Below, in pieces: positions 50,591-62,926 of a stretch of 64,000 nucleotides of DNA. The stretch is from contig NC_035437.2 of assembly GCF_002127325.2 (NCBI RefSeq), forward strand, positions 162,973,408 through 163,037,407, written 5' to 3'. Position 1 is the stretch's first letter. Every line of letters starts with the position of its first letter. Source of the stretch: Helianthus annuus (taxonomy: Eukaryota; Streptophyta; Magnoliopsida; Asterales; Asteraceae). The notes beneath the pieces are model-generated. The model saw only the letters and a program-made list of their open reading frames with translations. It did not search any database and was not told where the DNA came from. The position numbers and the translations under genes were made by a program.

Positions 50591-52219
50591 CTACACCCTC
50601 GCTGCTTCATCACCACCAGCATCTCCACCTTGATCCTTCCCAGCATCACCACCTTCCAGCATGGGGATCTCCTCAGCCTCATCCTCATCCTCCAGGTCCG
50701 CCAGCCTTGCCTTCCAACCTTCAACGTCCCACGAGCTTTTGTCAAAGGTAGGATCCTGGGCCTCCTCAGCCATCTGAAGTTGTATCTTGTACATAGCAAT
50801 TGCCGCGGAGACCTTGGCGTCTTGGGTGATCTCCTGCTTCTCGTTATCCATATCGATCAGCCTCTGAGCAGCCTCATCCTTCATGGCCCGGAGTTCCTTC
50901 TCAAGATCTGCTATCTTGAGATCCTTAAGCACGCCCATTTGTTGAAGGTCGGCAATCTGGCTCTCTTGATCCTCAACATGGCCAAGATAGGTCTCGATCT
51001 CGGCAAGTTTCTGCAAAGAGGGAAACAAGGTAAGTCCAGAACCGGATGATCCTTAAAGAAACAGGATACAGAAACAGGATATCCGAAGCGGATAACCAAC
51101 AGGGGCAGTGATCCTTACCTCATTCACATAGTCAAGGAATTGCTGACGGAGGAGGGGAAATCCTTGTAGATCTTCAGTAGTCTTCCTCTTCTTCCCTTTG
51201 CCTCGGATAGGCGCTTTAGGAGCTGATACTGAAGGACTGGCAGCAGGAGCCTTCTTCTTCGAAGACGTGACATTGGCAAGATCACTTATCCCAAATTTGG
51301 AGGCAGATTTAACAGACCTGGCAGATTTTCCAGCACCTACACAATTCAAAAACAAGATAAGTCCCCTTATTAAATTAAATACTCTTACATAAAACTTACT
51401 TTCTATGAGGATACTTACTTGACATTGTGGCAGATGCAGAGGATATCTCTTGAGAATCTTGGATAGTGACTTGGAAGCTTCTAACTTCAGGATCAAGCTT
51501 TTTAAAAGCTAACACCCTTTCTCTTGCAGCAGGGGTCAACTTTAAGTGAGCAACGGAAATAGCTGCACAAGAGATAAAAAAAAAAGACATTAGTGATCCT
51601 CATCGTATGAGACAGGACTGATAGTGATCCTTCGAGGATCCTCTACCCTACCATGAGTGGCCCATTCCTTGGGCAGATCCTTCCCATCCGGGATGGAATC
51701 CCTTCTAACAAAGAAGAAACGACGCTTCCAGTTTGTGTCATTTTTGGTAACTTTCAAAACAGGGTGATCCTCCCCGGCTTTCCGTTTCAGCAGATACCGG
51801 TAAGAACCAAAAGTGGTAAAATCGTAAAGCTCGGCCAACTCCGTCATCCCCAGATCAATCCCTTTCTTCTCAATGATCCTCTCGAAGGTATACAGAACCC
51901 TCCAGATCATCGGCATAGCTTGGATATAAGAGATGCCGGTTAAAGAAAAGAAGGATTGGGTGAAGGATGGAAAAGGATATGAATATCCTATGGTGAATGG
52001 AGTAGCAGGAAAAGCCACCCAGGTATCCGAAACAGAGTCACTCAGAGCGGTAGGTGTGAAGGATTTGAAAACAGCATTCGCCGGGAAACAATGACGAATT
52101 CTGTCTATGTGAACATCAGTGAAACAACACCTCTCCGTAGGAGAATCCTTGATAATCCCCTGGCTTTTTAAGGGACTATCCTTCTTGGAATCCTTATGCG
52201 AAGAATTCCGGAGCAACAT
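50591..52219 (-). CDS. Opposite-strand four-exon gene of element A (intact)
   Basis: On the minus strand exons 52219-51652, 51562-51419, 51336-51119 and 51010-50591 join with GT-AG introns to 449 residues with no internal stop. The N-terminus (WVAFPATPFTIGYSYPF, IQAMPMIWRVLYT, WKRRFFFVRRD) resembles the 'putative gypsy-type transposon' domain of extra ORFs in Tat elements. A basic segment (GKGKKRK) could be a nuclear signal. A coiled coil (DLKIADLEKELRAMKDEAAQ) and an acidic tail (EDEDEAEE) follow. It runs against the genomic RNA, so its introns cannot be spliced from that transcript, and a TATA box of its own lies ~142 bp upstream. Two older copies in B keep the same exon layout. Molecular function is unknown. 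Confidence 0.85.
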
Positions 52220-52360
52220 GTTTGGAACAGAAACAGAGTAGAAGCAGAAAGCAGAGCAAAGAGAAAAGAAAGAGAGAAAGATACCTGATCAATCTTCGGT
52301 GCAGAATATAAAGGGAGTGTATCTTGAATTTAAATACAAACTGATCCTCACCCTATCTCC

Positions 52361-52368
52361 TATTTATA
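52361..52368 (-). promoter_or_regulatory. TATA box of the opposite-strand gene in element A
   Basis: TATAAATA on the minus strand in the context 'atgattataaataggagat', shared with both element B copies. It lies between the 3' LTR and the gene, outside the LTR. Confidence 0.6.
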
Positions 52369-52510
52369 ATCATGATTTGCAGGGATTGTCACATCCATGA
52401 TGTAATGATCGTAACGGCTAGTTCAACATTAACGGCTAGTTACTCGGAGTTGCCCGTTGGAGATAAGATCAAAACAAAATACAACTCGTCTATTTACAAT
52501 TAACTCCTTA

Positions 52511-52525
52511 TATTTTGGGGGCAAT
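52511..52525 (+). promoter_or_regulatory. Polypurine tract of element A
   Basis: TATTTTGGGGGCAAT immediately before the 3' LTR is the expected plus-strand primer. It is conserved in element B (complement of 33825-33839 and 36717-36731). Confidence 0.75.
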
Positions 52526-53253
52526 TGTTAGGGCTGGATTTTTATTATACGTGATCCTTATAGGTGATCCTAACCAGTGATCCTTGTTCCTTTGGCAGAC
52601 AGTGATCCTCAGGAGGACTTCAGGATCAGGATCATGGGACATTATAGTGATCCTTATACTAACGGCTACTTCCGCTCAATACAATATTGTTTTGCAGGAA
52701 CATCTAGCAGGATATGCTCTAGACATCATGATCCAGGGACGCGTCTTCACAAATATGGCAAGAGCTTAATCGAAGAAAGACGTTGCACAGGATATGGAAA
52801 CTAGGCTTGATTTATGGGCGGCTATTTAGGCTAGATTGTATCTCATTTCTAAAGGGGTAATGAGCTGAATATTAGTTTAGCTACCTAAAATAGGTCACCA
52901 ACACATGTATAAATACCATTCTTCCTCATTCGGAAGAACACACACGACATACATCGCAACTCTCACACACTTAGACACCAAAAGCAATAGTGATCCTTGT
53001 ACTCAGCTCATTATCATCCAAAGTTGTAATCATATTTTTGTTATATTGAAGTTGGTGATCGGTAGTTGCCATCACCCGAGGTTTTTTATGCCGGAGATCA
53101 TTCATTGATCAAGGGCTTTTTCCTCGTATAAATCATTGTGTCTTTGCATCTTTATCACAGAAGTGATCCTTTACTTTCATAATTAACCAAGCATCATACC
53201 CCGTTTTCATAAAGTTTGGTTACATTATCCTTGTGTGATTTTTGACCAAAACA
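52526..53253 (+). repeat. 3' LTR of element A
   Basis: Same length as the 5' LTR with a constant offset of 9,937. I saw no difference comparing line by line. Confidence 0.93.
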
Positions 53254-53258
53254 ATACC
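53254..53258 (+). repeat. Target site duplication of element A, right
   Basis: ATACC, matching 42584-42588. Confidence 0.92.
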
Positions 53259-55549
53259 TGCCCAGAGCAATTTCTCTACCTCTTCCTGGATAATGGCATT
53301 TCTTTCGGGTGCAAACTTCCTCCTTTTTTGATGGATTGGTTTGAATGACCTGTCAACGCCAAGTTTATGAGTTATAATATCTTTAGATATACCTGTCATA
53401 TCCTCGTGTTTCCATGCAAAGGTAGTATTCCTTCTTTTGAGGAAGGATACGAGATCTTCTTTCATTTTGCCAAGGATCCCCGATCCGATATAGATTCTGG
53501 ATTCAGGATCACCAGGATCCATGAGGATTTCTACCACATCCTGCTCTCTTGCCTCCAAGACATCCCTTGGAGGATACTTTGATTGCTATTGCTCCCTTGA
53601 CTTCGAGGCTGGTTTCATCGATTAAGTGTAGCAGTTCTTAGCCTCCTGCTGATCACTGTCAATCTTGACTATTCACCAAGGACTAGGGAGCTTCACACAT
53701 TGATGGTAGGTAGATGGGACTGCCTTCATATCGTGTATCCAGGGCCTGCCAAGGATAACATTACAACAAGATAAACAGTCAATAACACAAAATTTTTGAT
53801 AAGAATGTAGGCCTTCTATGTATATTGGGAGTTTAATGTCCCCCAGGGTATTCTTAGTTTCGCCACTAAATCCCACGAGCACGGAGGATCTTGGTATGAT
53901 ATTTGATTCCCGGATACCCATTTTCTTTAGAACATCAAGTTGGATAATGTTCACTGAGCTTCCTCCGTCAATAAGGATCCTGCGGACAAAATGGTTAGAA
54001 ATGAAAAGAGTAATAACTAAACCATCGTGATGAGGATCCTGGATATCAACACGATCATCCTCATCAAAGGTTATGACTTTTCCTTCAGAGACACTTGATG
54101 TTCGAACAGGTCTTTCTCCACTATCCATTTTAGTTTCCTTTGCATGCCTTTTAGCTGCTGAGAAGGATGTACCACAGATGTCTGATCCTCCAGAAATAAA
54201 GTTTATTACTTGTGCATCTGCTGGAGGGGCCGGAGCTTTCTCAGGGATCCTTTCAGGATCCTGAGTCCTTGACTTTTTTCTACCCAGCAATTCTTTTAGA
54301 TGCCCCTTGCTCAACAAGTATCCAATTTCCTTTCTCAATGCAATGCATTCTTCTGTTAGATGCCCAAAATCTTCATGGTATGCACACCACTTTGATTTAT
54401 CTTTGGTTGCAGCTGGTCTGTCATTTTTTCTAGGCCATCTGGCTTTATCACCTAGGTTCTGCATCGCAAGGATTAGTTCATTGTTATCAACGGAAAAACA
54501 ATATTCAGAAATTGGAGGATAATCCTCATCATCCTCTTCCTGATCAACAACATGCACGTTCTGGTTATCAGATCTGTTATAGGATCTGAACTTGTTATTC
54601 TTGAACGAGGATCCTTGCTTCTCTTGCTTTGAGGATCCTGCTAATCTCTCCTGGATCCTCTTGTCATCCTCTAGCCGGATGAACCTGAGTGCCCGGGTTC
54701 TTACCTCATCTAAGTTCCTGCATGGTGTCATAACAAGATTATCATAGAACAATGAATCCCTAAGCAATCCCATTTTGAAGGCCTCAACAGCCGTGGCTAT
54801 ATCCAAGTTGGGAATGTCTAAGGATTCTTTACTAAATTTGGTAATGTAATCCGTTAATGATTCATTATGACCCTGGGTTATCCTATATAGATCACTAGTT
54901 AATCGTTCAAATTTTCTACTACAAGAAAACTGATTATTGAATAAGTTAACTAGATTAGCAAATGAGGTAATAGAGTAAGGGGGAAGACTTAGCAGCCATT
55001 TGAGAGCTGATCCAGTAAGAGTGGATCCGAATTCCTTGCATAGGCATGCTTCCTTTAACCTTTCTGGAATTGGATTGATCTCCATCCTCTCCCTGTATTG
55101 TGCTATGTGTTCCTCAGGATCCGTCGAACCATCATACAGCTTCATGGTTGGCACATGGAACCTTTTGGGTATCTCAGCATCACAAATTGGTGGTGCAAAA
55201 CGAGATATCTTATGGCTTCCATCTGCCATCTCCAGGATAGGTTTGACCACTCCTGGAACACTTGATATCATATCCTTCAATTTTTGCAACTCTCTGGCCA
55301 TGGCATGGTTGATACCTGTATCCTGCATGAATCCATGGTTAGTGGTGAGAGAATTATTAAAAGTGTTACCTCCCATCGGGTTTAAATTAGGAACACCGGA
55401 TGTGAATCCATATTGCTGGGACTCTGGAATGATGGAAGGACCAGTAGAAGCAATGGTCTGCATCGGAATAAAATCTCCTTGATGGACATCGGAACTTCCT
55501 GTTTGCAAACTCCTCAAGGATCCTGGCATCTGGAAGGATCCCTGAAACT

Positions 55550-55837
55550 GGGACGATCCTGGAACAAAGGAGGATCCTTGAACCTGGGATGATCCTGGGA
55601 CAAAGGAGGATCCTTGAACCTGGGATGATCCTGGGACGAATGAGGATCCTTGAACCTGGGATGATCCTGGGACGAAGGAGGATCCTTGAACCTGGGATGA
55701 TCCTGGGACGAAGGAGGATCCTTGTACTTGGGATGATCCTGGGACGAAGGAGGATCCTTGTACCTGGGATGATCCTGGAACAAAGGAAGATCCTTGAACC
55801 TAGGATGATCCTGGAACAAAGGAAGATCCTTGATTCT
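55550..55837 (-). repeat. 36-bp gag minisatellite, eight units
   Basis: Eight tandem 36-bp units encode QGSSFVPGSSQV on the minus strand, each with GGATCC and GGATCA. Element A has three. All units are multiples of three bases, so the frame is kept except for one nonsense change. Confidence 0.88.
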
Positions 55838-56414
55838 GCTGCGCTCCTGAGTATCCTCCTGAATTCATGAAGGATCCCATATGCTGAGGATAGGATCCTG
55901 CTGGCTGGAAATATGAACCTGATGCCTGAGTCACTATTGCTGATCCGTAGTGCACTCCTTTTGGTCCACCCACATATTGAACATCTGGAACCACCGATGG
56001 CTGAGAAGTAATCACCGGAGTATCAAAATTCAAAGATCTGGGCACCAGTGGGGAATGATCCTCTGCCGCTTTCTTTTGTTTCTTGAGATCTCCAATTTCT
56101 TTGAGAATCCTTTCATTGGTCTTATCCTGTTGTTGTATATGATCCTTCATCAGCAAAATCAAAGTAAACATGTCACTAGTAGTGGGAGTGTAAGAAGCAG
56201 AAGAAGTTGGAGGTTTGGAGAAAATAGGAGTTGGTTTCTTCTCAGCATTTTTCTGAGATCCAGCAGGTGGTGGAGGCAAAGGTGGAATGCCCTGAGACGA
56301 ATTGACCGCAGACATTGCAGTAGAGGTATTCTTCAATGATGAAGCCATGTACTTGTATGCAATGAACCGGAATGATCACCAACAGAAAAGTTTCTTGGGA
56401 ATGAAGCACCAATT

Positions 56415-56432
56415 GCCCCACGGTGGGCGCCA
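56415..56432 (-). promoter_or_regulatory. Primer binding site of element B
   Basis: Complement of TGGCGCCCACCGTGGGGC, next to the 5' LTR end, identical to element A's. Confidence 0.85.
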
Positions 56433-56435
56433 AAC

Positions 56436-56902
56436 TGTTTTGGTCAAAAATCTAATGAGGATAATGCAACCAAACTCTTAGTTATGGGGAATGATGCTTG
56501 AAATGAAGAACAATAATAAGGATCACTTCGATGTAAATTGCACAAACTACACAAGGATTTATACGAGGAAAAAGCCCTTGATCAATGAATGATATCTGGC
56601 ATAAAAAACCTCGGGTGATGGAAACTACCGATCACCAAGCTCAAATAAATCAATAAATGTTTACAACTTCGGATAGTGACGAGCTAGGTACAAGGATCAC
56701 TATGGTTAATTGTGTAAAAGTGTGTGAAAACTGTTAAGTGTTTGCTGAAAGCTTCGAGAGTGCAGTTGTACGAGAGTGTATGTAGCTGAAAATGGCTAAG
56801 TGTTCTAAAAATAGCTCGTCACCCCTTTAAAAATAAAAGCTAACTAAGCTAACAAACTGTCCGACTTTTGTGCCATGCTCCCACGTTCTCCACAACGTCC
56901 AT
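56436..56902 (-). repeat. Truncated 5' LTR of element B
   Basis: It matches the first 467 bp (plus coordinates) of LTR1 and LTR2 and stops after 'aacgtccat', where the others continue 'ttccattcaaacg'. The missing ~243 bp are the U3 start. The rest is not found on the far side of the neighbouring element, so this is a deletion junction rather than a simple insertion. Confidence 0.85.
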
Positions 56903-58165
56903 CCCCTAAATCTAACCAAACCCTAACTCAGGTTAATTATTAGGCACATGACTTGCACATGATGGGTAATATGGTAATTTCACCTCCCCTTTACTTTTAC
57001 TGATTTATAAAATATAAAAGAAACAATAATTATCATACATACAGAACACACACTCTCTCTCTCATCTTTCTCTTTGCTCTCTCTCTCCTACCACCACCAC
57101 CACACCACACAACCACCACCCCCACCACCGCAAAACACAACCTGCAACAATACACCTCCGACTAACACCACTTCAGCCACACCTCTGCCACCACCACATC
57201 AGTCCCCCGTCGGTGACCATCACCTCCACCTCCACAACTGCCACACCAATAACGTTTGATCAAAACCCAATAACCATATCCATCCAGATTAAAAAACAAA
57301 CCCATAAACAAAATCAAATCCAAATTAACGAAAGAATCAAATCAAATCCAAACAAACCCACAAACAAAATCAACCATACACAGGCCTATTTGTGTTATAC
57401 CTGGATAAATGATCTGAAACAAAATCAAACCCAATAACCATATCCTTTCCACTGTGAGAACCTCCCACCGCCACCTGACCACCGCCGCTGCCACCGCGCC
57501 ACCTGACCACCGCCGCTGCCACCGCTTTCCCTTATTCCCGCCGCTCGCTCTCTCCTCATGGCTCCGATTATAAATCGGTTTCGAACGAGAACGAGATTGG
57601 GGGTTCATGTGTGTACTCTTCTTGATAAAATTGTGAATCCAAGATTGGGGATTCATGGCAGAGAGTTTATGAGGGAGAGACAGGTTGTAGTGTTTGGTAG
57701 GGGGTCGGTGGCGGAGGTATGGCGTTGACGGTGGTGAGAGAGAGGGGTGTTTATGAGAGAGAGATGGTGGTGATGATACGGTGGAGGAGGTGGTGGTAGG
57801 TACGGTGGTGGTGGTGATGATACGGTGATGGTGGTGATGATACGGTAGTAGAGAGAGAGAGCAGAGAGAAAGATGAGAGAGGGAGTGTGTGTGTTCTGTA
57901 TGTATGTGTGTGTTTTGTATGTATGGTACGGTTGATTGATGGTATGGTGATAATGGTATGGTGAAAGGTCTGGTCTGAATTAGGGTTTTGAAAGAAGATG
58001 GAATCACAGAGAAGATGGAGAAGATGGAATCAGGAAGAAGATGAAGTGGGCTAGGGTTTTATTTATAAACTCATTAAAGGGGAGGTGAAATTACCATATT
58101 ACCCATCATGTGCAAGTCATGTGCCTAATAATTAACCTGAGTTAGGGTTTGGTTAGATTTAGGGG
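56903..58165. mobile_element. Inverted-repeat element (MULE-type or fold-back), left end lost
   Basis: 56903-56991 ('cccctaaatctaacc...' to 'ttcacctcccc') is the inverted copy of 58077-58165. Inner parts pair again, e.g. 'tacatacagaacacacactc' near 57037 with the complement near 57890. On the right, further sequence to ~58275 (ending at complement 'gagtaaattacg') probably belongs to the element, and its left counterpart was lost at the junction with element B. The core is CT- and ACC-rich low-complexity DNA. A 221-codon open frame there (58007-57342) is Pro/His/Ser-rich and I do not believe it is a gene. Confidence 0.65.
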
Positions 58166-58275
58166 CCAAAACGGTTAGTTATAGGGACCATGGGGGCAAA
58201 TCTGTTAAAAATTCTTATTTTGGACCAATATAGTAAAACTGATATAACCACAGGGGCCAAAAACGTAATTTACTC

Positions 58276-60009
58276 TAAAGATTACTTAAAGATTGTGTTG
58301 AAAAGAAAATTAAAGGCCTCTAGCTCAACGTCATCAAGATGTTATATTGGTGTCTTTCTTTTAAAATAGTGTGGGATTAGTCTCATCGTGTTCCATTCAA
58401 AACACTTTATTTAAAAATTAGGAAATTATTTTAGTTTTTCTTTTGAAAAACTAAAATAATTTTTTTACTAATATTTTTTTTTTTGTAACTATCAAAATAC
58501 AATATATGTTTAATACATTAGTTTTACCCATTGCATAATCAAATTTATGGCTTGAAAACTAATATATTGATTTTCTTTATATCGAACCTTCCTAAACAAA
58601 TTGTAAAAGCCCCTTGGGTTGTAGCCCAGTGTGAGCAAGTTTAGCGGGAATAGAACTTTTGCAATATCATCATTATAATCATCATCATAGTTATCAAATT
58701 GTTGTTCTTGAGTACTATTAGTTCTTTAAGTACTGGTTGTGCATTATATATATATATGGAACCCATTAAGTGGAAGTTATCTTTGAAATCAATATCATCC
58801 GTTCGATCATGCTGAGATTAAATCTCAACCCTTTAAACTCACAAAAATAACCGCTCTTGTGGCGGTTCCAAGAGGTTATGGTCGGTTTTCGTATCTGGTG
58901 GTTACCTCCATCTTTTGCTACCCACTATCTCCATAACTCAACCACCTAAATGTCACCTTTAGTCGTTTTGAGTATTGATTTGAAATATTAATTAAAGGTG
59001 GTTACTTATTATTATATATATTATAGACAGTGCTATCACTTTTAATCATCATCGTCAAATCTCTCTCAGGCTAAATCCTAGCCACATAAAGTCATGAAAA
59101 TAACTGTAAAATAGGCGGTTGAGAGAGGTTATACACTCTCTCTCTTAAAATTCTACAGTTACCGTAAATTGGGGACAATTTTTGCAATCAATTCTGTAAC
59201 TCCTACAGTTTATTAAAACCACGTACCCACGTATGCAAATGACAACCACCTCCTCTGCGAACCCTTATATAAACAAAGGAATTGTGAAATTGGAGAATGT
59301 CACAGTGATCCCTCATTCTTCTTAACTTTCGACCGCACATGAGGGTTTCTACAAATGCATCAGGGTTGGGCCCTGCAACTTGATCTGCCGTTTTTGGTGG
59401 CTTTTTGTTAGTCCTAATCGAAGTCTGTTTCTCATGATGTGCTACCAGGCTCGAAATTTGATCCTTCTTCATCGTCGACTTTGGTTGATCCATATAAAAA
59501 TCGGTATGTGTAGTTGTGTACATGGTTAATTGACAAAGTTGTTTGTTTATCTGTGTGTATTGATTCCGTTTATGCTATCAGTAATTGATGATTGTTGGTT
59601 TGAAGCACTTGTACACCATCGGCGGATTTACAGGGGGACCCTCCGGCCGGCCAAATCTACCGCATAGAGTATACCGGAGCAGGCAACAAGAAGGAAGAAA
59701 AAAATGAGCTTGATCCTCTCAATTATCTTAGACAAAGTGGCTAAAGTTAAAAGTGAAATGGAAGCTTTATACTCAATTTCTGGCCAATGTTAGTGGCACG
59801 GGGTGGCGAAGTTGTTTGGTGAGTCCAGAGTCGGTGAGATGAAGAGAAGCAGAAGAGACTGCTGATGATGATAGGTCATTATGCTTTATGGGCCATTTTT
59901 TAAAAGCCCATCTTCATTTATCAAACAAACCCGGTAAAAGACCTAATTTTATTATTTTTTTTAACTTACTAATTACTAATTAGGGGCTTCTGACTTTCTT
60001 CATGAATGC
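58276..60009. other. Mixed repeat remnants, no recognised gene
   Basis: 58745-58960 is a diverged relative of 7620-7850 and a weaker copy lies near 59040-59110. 'ggcggatttacagggggacc' near 59620 looks like one end of a hAT element, but no partner was found. A 106-codon minus-strand frame (59523-59203) matches nothing I know. Confidence 0.35.
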
Positions 60010-60385
60010 TATGAGGTACGAATTAGTTTATCTTTATTTGTTGTTTAATAATTAGTTTTTAATTTGATTTTTTATCTGTATTTGTCGTTTAATAAATTAG
60101 TTTATAATTTGATTTTACATCGTTGAATTATCCATTAGTTTTAAATATGAGGTACAAATTAGTTTATCTTTATTTGTTAGTTACTAAATTAGTTTTTTTT
60201 CTTAAATACGAGGGACGAATTAATTTATCTTTATTTGTTATTTACTAAATTAGTTTTTTTGTTTGATTCTACATCGTTGAATTATTATTAGTTTTAAATA
60301 TGTGGTACTAATAGTTTATCTTTATTTGTTATTTAATAATATTAGTTTTTTCATTTGATTTTACATCGTTGCATTATTTTTTAGT
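60010..60385. repeat. Degenerate tandem array, ~70-90-bp unit
   Basis: Four to five copies share 'gtttatctttatttgtt', 'aattagttttt' and 'tttacatcgttgaattat'. The array ends just before the Helitron terminus at 60402. Confidence 0.65.
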
Positions 60386-60412
60386 TCATATATAATAATA
60401 ACTAGGTTATAA

Positions 60413-60772
60413 CCCCGTGTATTACACGGGTTGAATAAATAAATTTTATATACCAAATAATAAAACATTATCTTTTTAAAAGCTCCTTTATTGTACGGGT
60501 TGAAGAAATGTAATTTTATATATTAAATAATAAAATAATTTATATCTATAATAACCATATGTATTGTACGGGTTGAATAAATTGAATATTATATACCAAA
60601 TATTAAAAAAATTATATCTTTAAAACCATTGTATTACACGGGTTGAATAAATGTAATATTGTTTACCAAATAATTAAAAAAAGTTATATTTTTAAAAACC
60701 CCTGTGTATTACATGGGTTGAATAAATATGATTTTATATACCAAATAATAAAAAAAAATATTTAAAAAAACT
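60413..60772. repeat. Five tandem ~72-bp units containing the Helitron terminal hairpin
   Basis: Each unit has 'tgta(t/c)tac(a/g)cgggttgaataaat' followed by 'ttatataccaaataataaaa'. The outermost unit contains the functional-looking terminus. The stem is perfect in unit 1 and imperfect in the others. Confidence 0.8.
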
Positions 60773-60774
60773 AA

Positions 60775-60880
60775 CGATTTTTTTTATATTTAAAGTAGGA
60801 TAAGATTGAATATTAATCTGAACTAACGGATTTTTTTTATATTTAAAGTAGGATAAGATTGAATATTAATCTTTATTTAT
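60775..60880. repeat. Two-copy tandem repeat, ~53 bp
   Basis: 'taacggattttttttatat' plus 'aagtaggataagattgaata' occurs twice, side by side. Confidence 0.8.
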
Positions 60881-60887
60881 TTAGTTA

Positions 60888-62926
60888 ATATAAGATTGAA
60901 AAATCATATGATTGAATAGGTGGGAGGTTGTATGATGATAAATCGGTTAACGGTACTGAATGATAAAGATAATAGTGATTGTTGAACAAATTAATTAATC
61001 GAATTTAACAGAAACATTTGTGATGTTAGCTGGATTTTTTTTAATTATTTGAAAGTTAATATCAACTTTGGAATTCGTATGAATTCATATTAGATTTGAT
61101 TAAATATTATTGATAATAAAAATTTGTATTAGATTAGATTTTAAATTTGATTAAATATTATTAATAATAAAAACTTGTATTAATTTAGATTAAACTAGGG
61201 TTAAGACCCGCCCGCGTTGCGGCGCGGGTACATCGTAAACATTGAATGGATTAGTCCAAACGTTATATGATGCATAAACCATATGAAAAAACACATTTCG
61301 ACGTATCCAGTTGAAATCAGTGTAACCTGTATAAGCATTGTGATTGGATCAAACGTAAAGTAAATGGAATTCATATCGAACAATCATAACGTATTATATG
61401 TGACCCAACTTATACAAAGAAAACGTAACGGGTATGAAGGAAAGTATGCACATGTAATCGAAAGTGATTAATTAGAGCTTTCAAAAAAATGCGAGAAAAA
61501 GAAACCATAATTTGACTCCACTCGGTTCGAAACAAACTTTACGAAACGTACATAAAATAAACACGAAAACATATTATATTTGACCTGAATCATTTCTCAA
61601 AAAAGTTTACGTCGAAACATAGAACTTGAATTTATACGAAAATGTACATAGAAATATGCACGTAAAAATGGTTTGTTTAAACAAAAACGTATTATATTTG
61701 ACTTGACTCGTCTATAAAAAAAGTTTACGTTGGAATGTAGAAGAAATCATATTTACGCATACCCGTACATAAAATATGCACATAAAAATAGTTTTTAAGT
61801 AAAGGAAGTATAGGGGTAAACCGAAACAAAAAATTATTAAAAAAATTAATAGGTTAAAAATGTTCGTAAAACCATGCCAAGTAGCACCAATGCCACAACC
61901 ACATCGACTCTCAACATCGTAAAAATAAAATAGATAAAATGGTAAAAATTACACTGAACGAAAAGCAGACTAAAATCGTTGAACCACTCACACCCGTTAC
62001 AGTGTCTTAATACGAAGAAATTAACCAGAAACATAAAACATAGAAAATAATAACTTAGTCGATCTACGACCCGCCCGTTGCGGCGAACTTTTCAAAGGGG
62101 AAAAATGGACGTGTTGCGACGGGTCTGTCAAATATGAAAAAATAGAGCAAAAACGTTGAATCTCACACGCACGCTACGACATGTTAGCAAAATTTAGAAC
62201 GAAACGTAAAACAAAAAACTTGGAAGGATAAAAAGTATGGGGTTCGAAAGTTGTAGATAATAAAGTGTTGTCTTAAATTATAAAAGATGGAAAACTTTGG
62301 GTTAAAAGTAAAAAATGAAAAGGGGTTAAAATGTAAAATATGAAATGTTTGGGTTACAAGTGAAAAATTAAGTTTTTTTTTTTTTTTTTTTTGAAACACT
62401 CCCTAAGCACAAGTTACAAGTCATGATAGCATATATAAGTTGCTTATTAATATATGGAATAATATTATTATTATTAGTATTATTAATAATTTTAATCAAT
62501 TAAATGAGAGAATAACAAGTGTCACAAAACAGGTTTCTTTTATTATATGATTGAATAGGTGGGAGGTTGTATGATGATAAATCGGTTAACGGTACTGAAT
62601 GATAAAGATAATAGTGATTGTTGAACAAATTAATTAATCGAATTTAACATAAACATTTGTGATGTTAGGTGGATTTTTTTTAATTATTTGAAAGTTAATA
62701 TCAACTTTGGAATTCGTATGAATTCATATTAGATTTGATTAAATATTATTGATAATAAAAATTTGTATTAGATTAGATTTTAAATTTGATTAAATATTAT
62801 TAATAATAAAAACTTGTATTAATTTAGATTAAATATTATTATTATTAGTATTATTAATAATTTTAATCAATTAAATAAGAGAATAATAAGTGTCACAAAA
62901 CAGGTTTCTTTTATTATATAGTATAG

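Larger units (their letters stand above)
53254..56348 (-). pseudogene. Element B gag-protease and start of RT
   Basis: Reading from 56348 on the minus strand: MASSLKNTSTAMSAV, the 12-residue repeats, the gag domain (DGSTDPEEHIAQYRERM), the zinc-finger-like WCAYHEDFGHLTEEC and protease LIDGGSSVNII, all close to element A. Damage includes CAG to TAG in the repeat array (55800-55802), GGA to TGA after KLPSPW (about 53673) and a TAA ~50 bp later. The leaky TAG context is kept (CAA-TAG-CAA-TCA, about 53586-53597). The RT start (EAREQDVVEILMDPGDPES) then runs to ...EEVEKLLWAG where element A interrupts it. Confidence 0.88.

Noticed and set aside
55589..55870. Plus-strand repeats 'GMILGRRRILEP'
   Set aside because: Opposite-strand shadow of the gag minisatellite of element B.
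57342..58007. 221-codon open frame on the minus strand
   Set aside because: The product is a Pro/His/Ser/Thr low-complexity string from CT- and ACC-rich repeat DNA in an inverted-repeat element. No domain or splice context.
59203..59523. 106-codon minus-strand frame as a gene
   Set aside because: No recognisable family, no partner exons, inside repeat-rich DNA. Left unannotated as a gene.
59612..59660. hAT terminus 'ggcggatttacaggggg'
   Set aside because: No opposite end or 8-bp duplication could be found, so I did not call an element.
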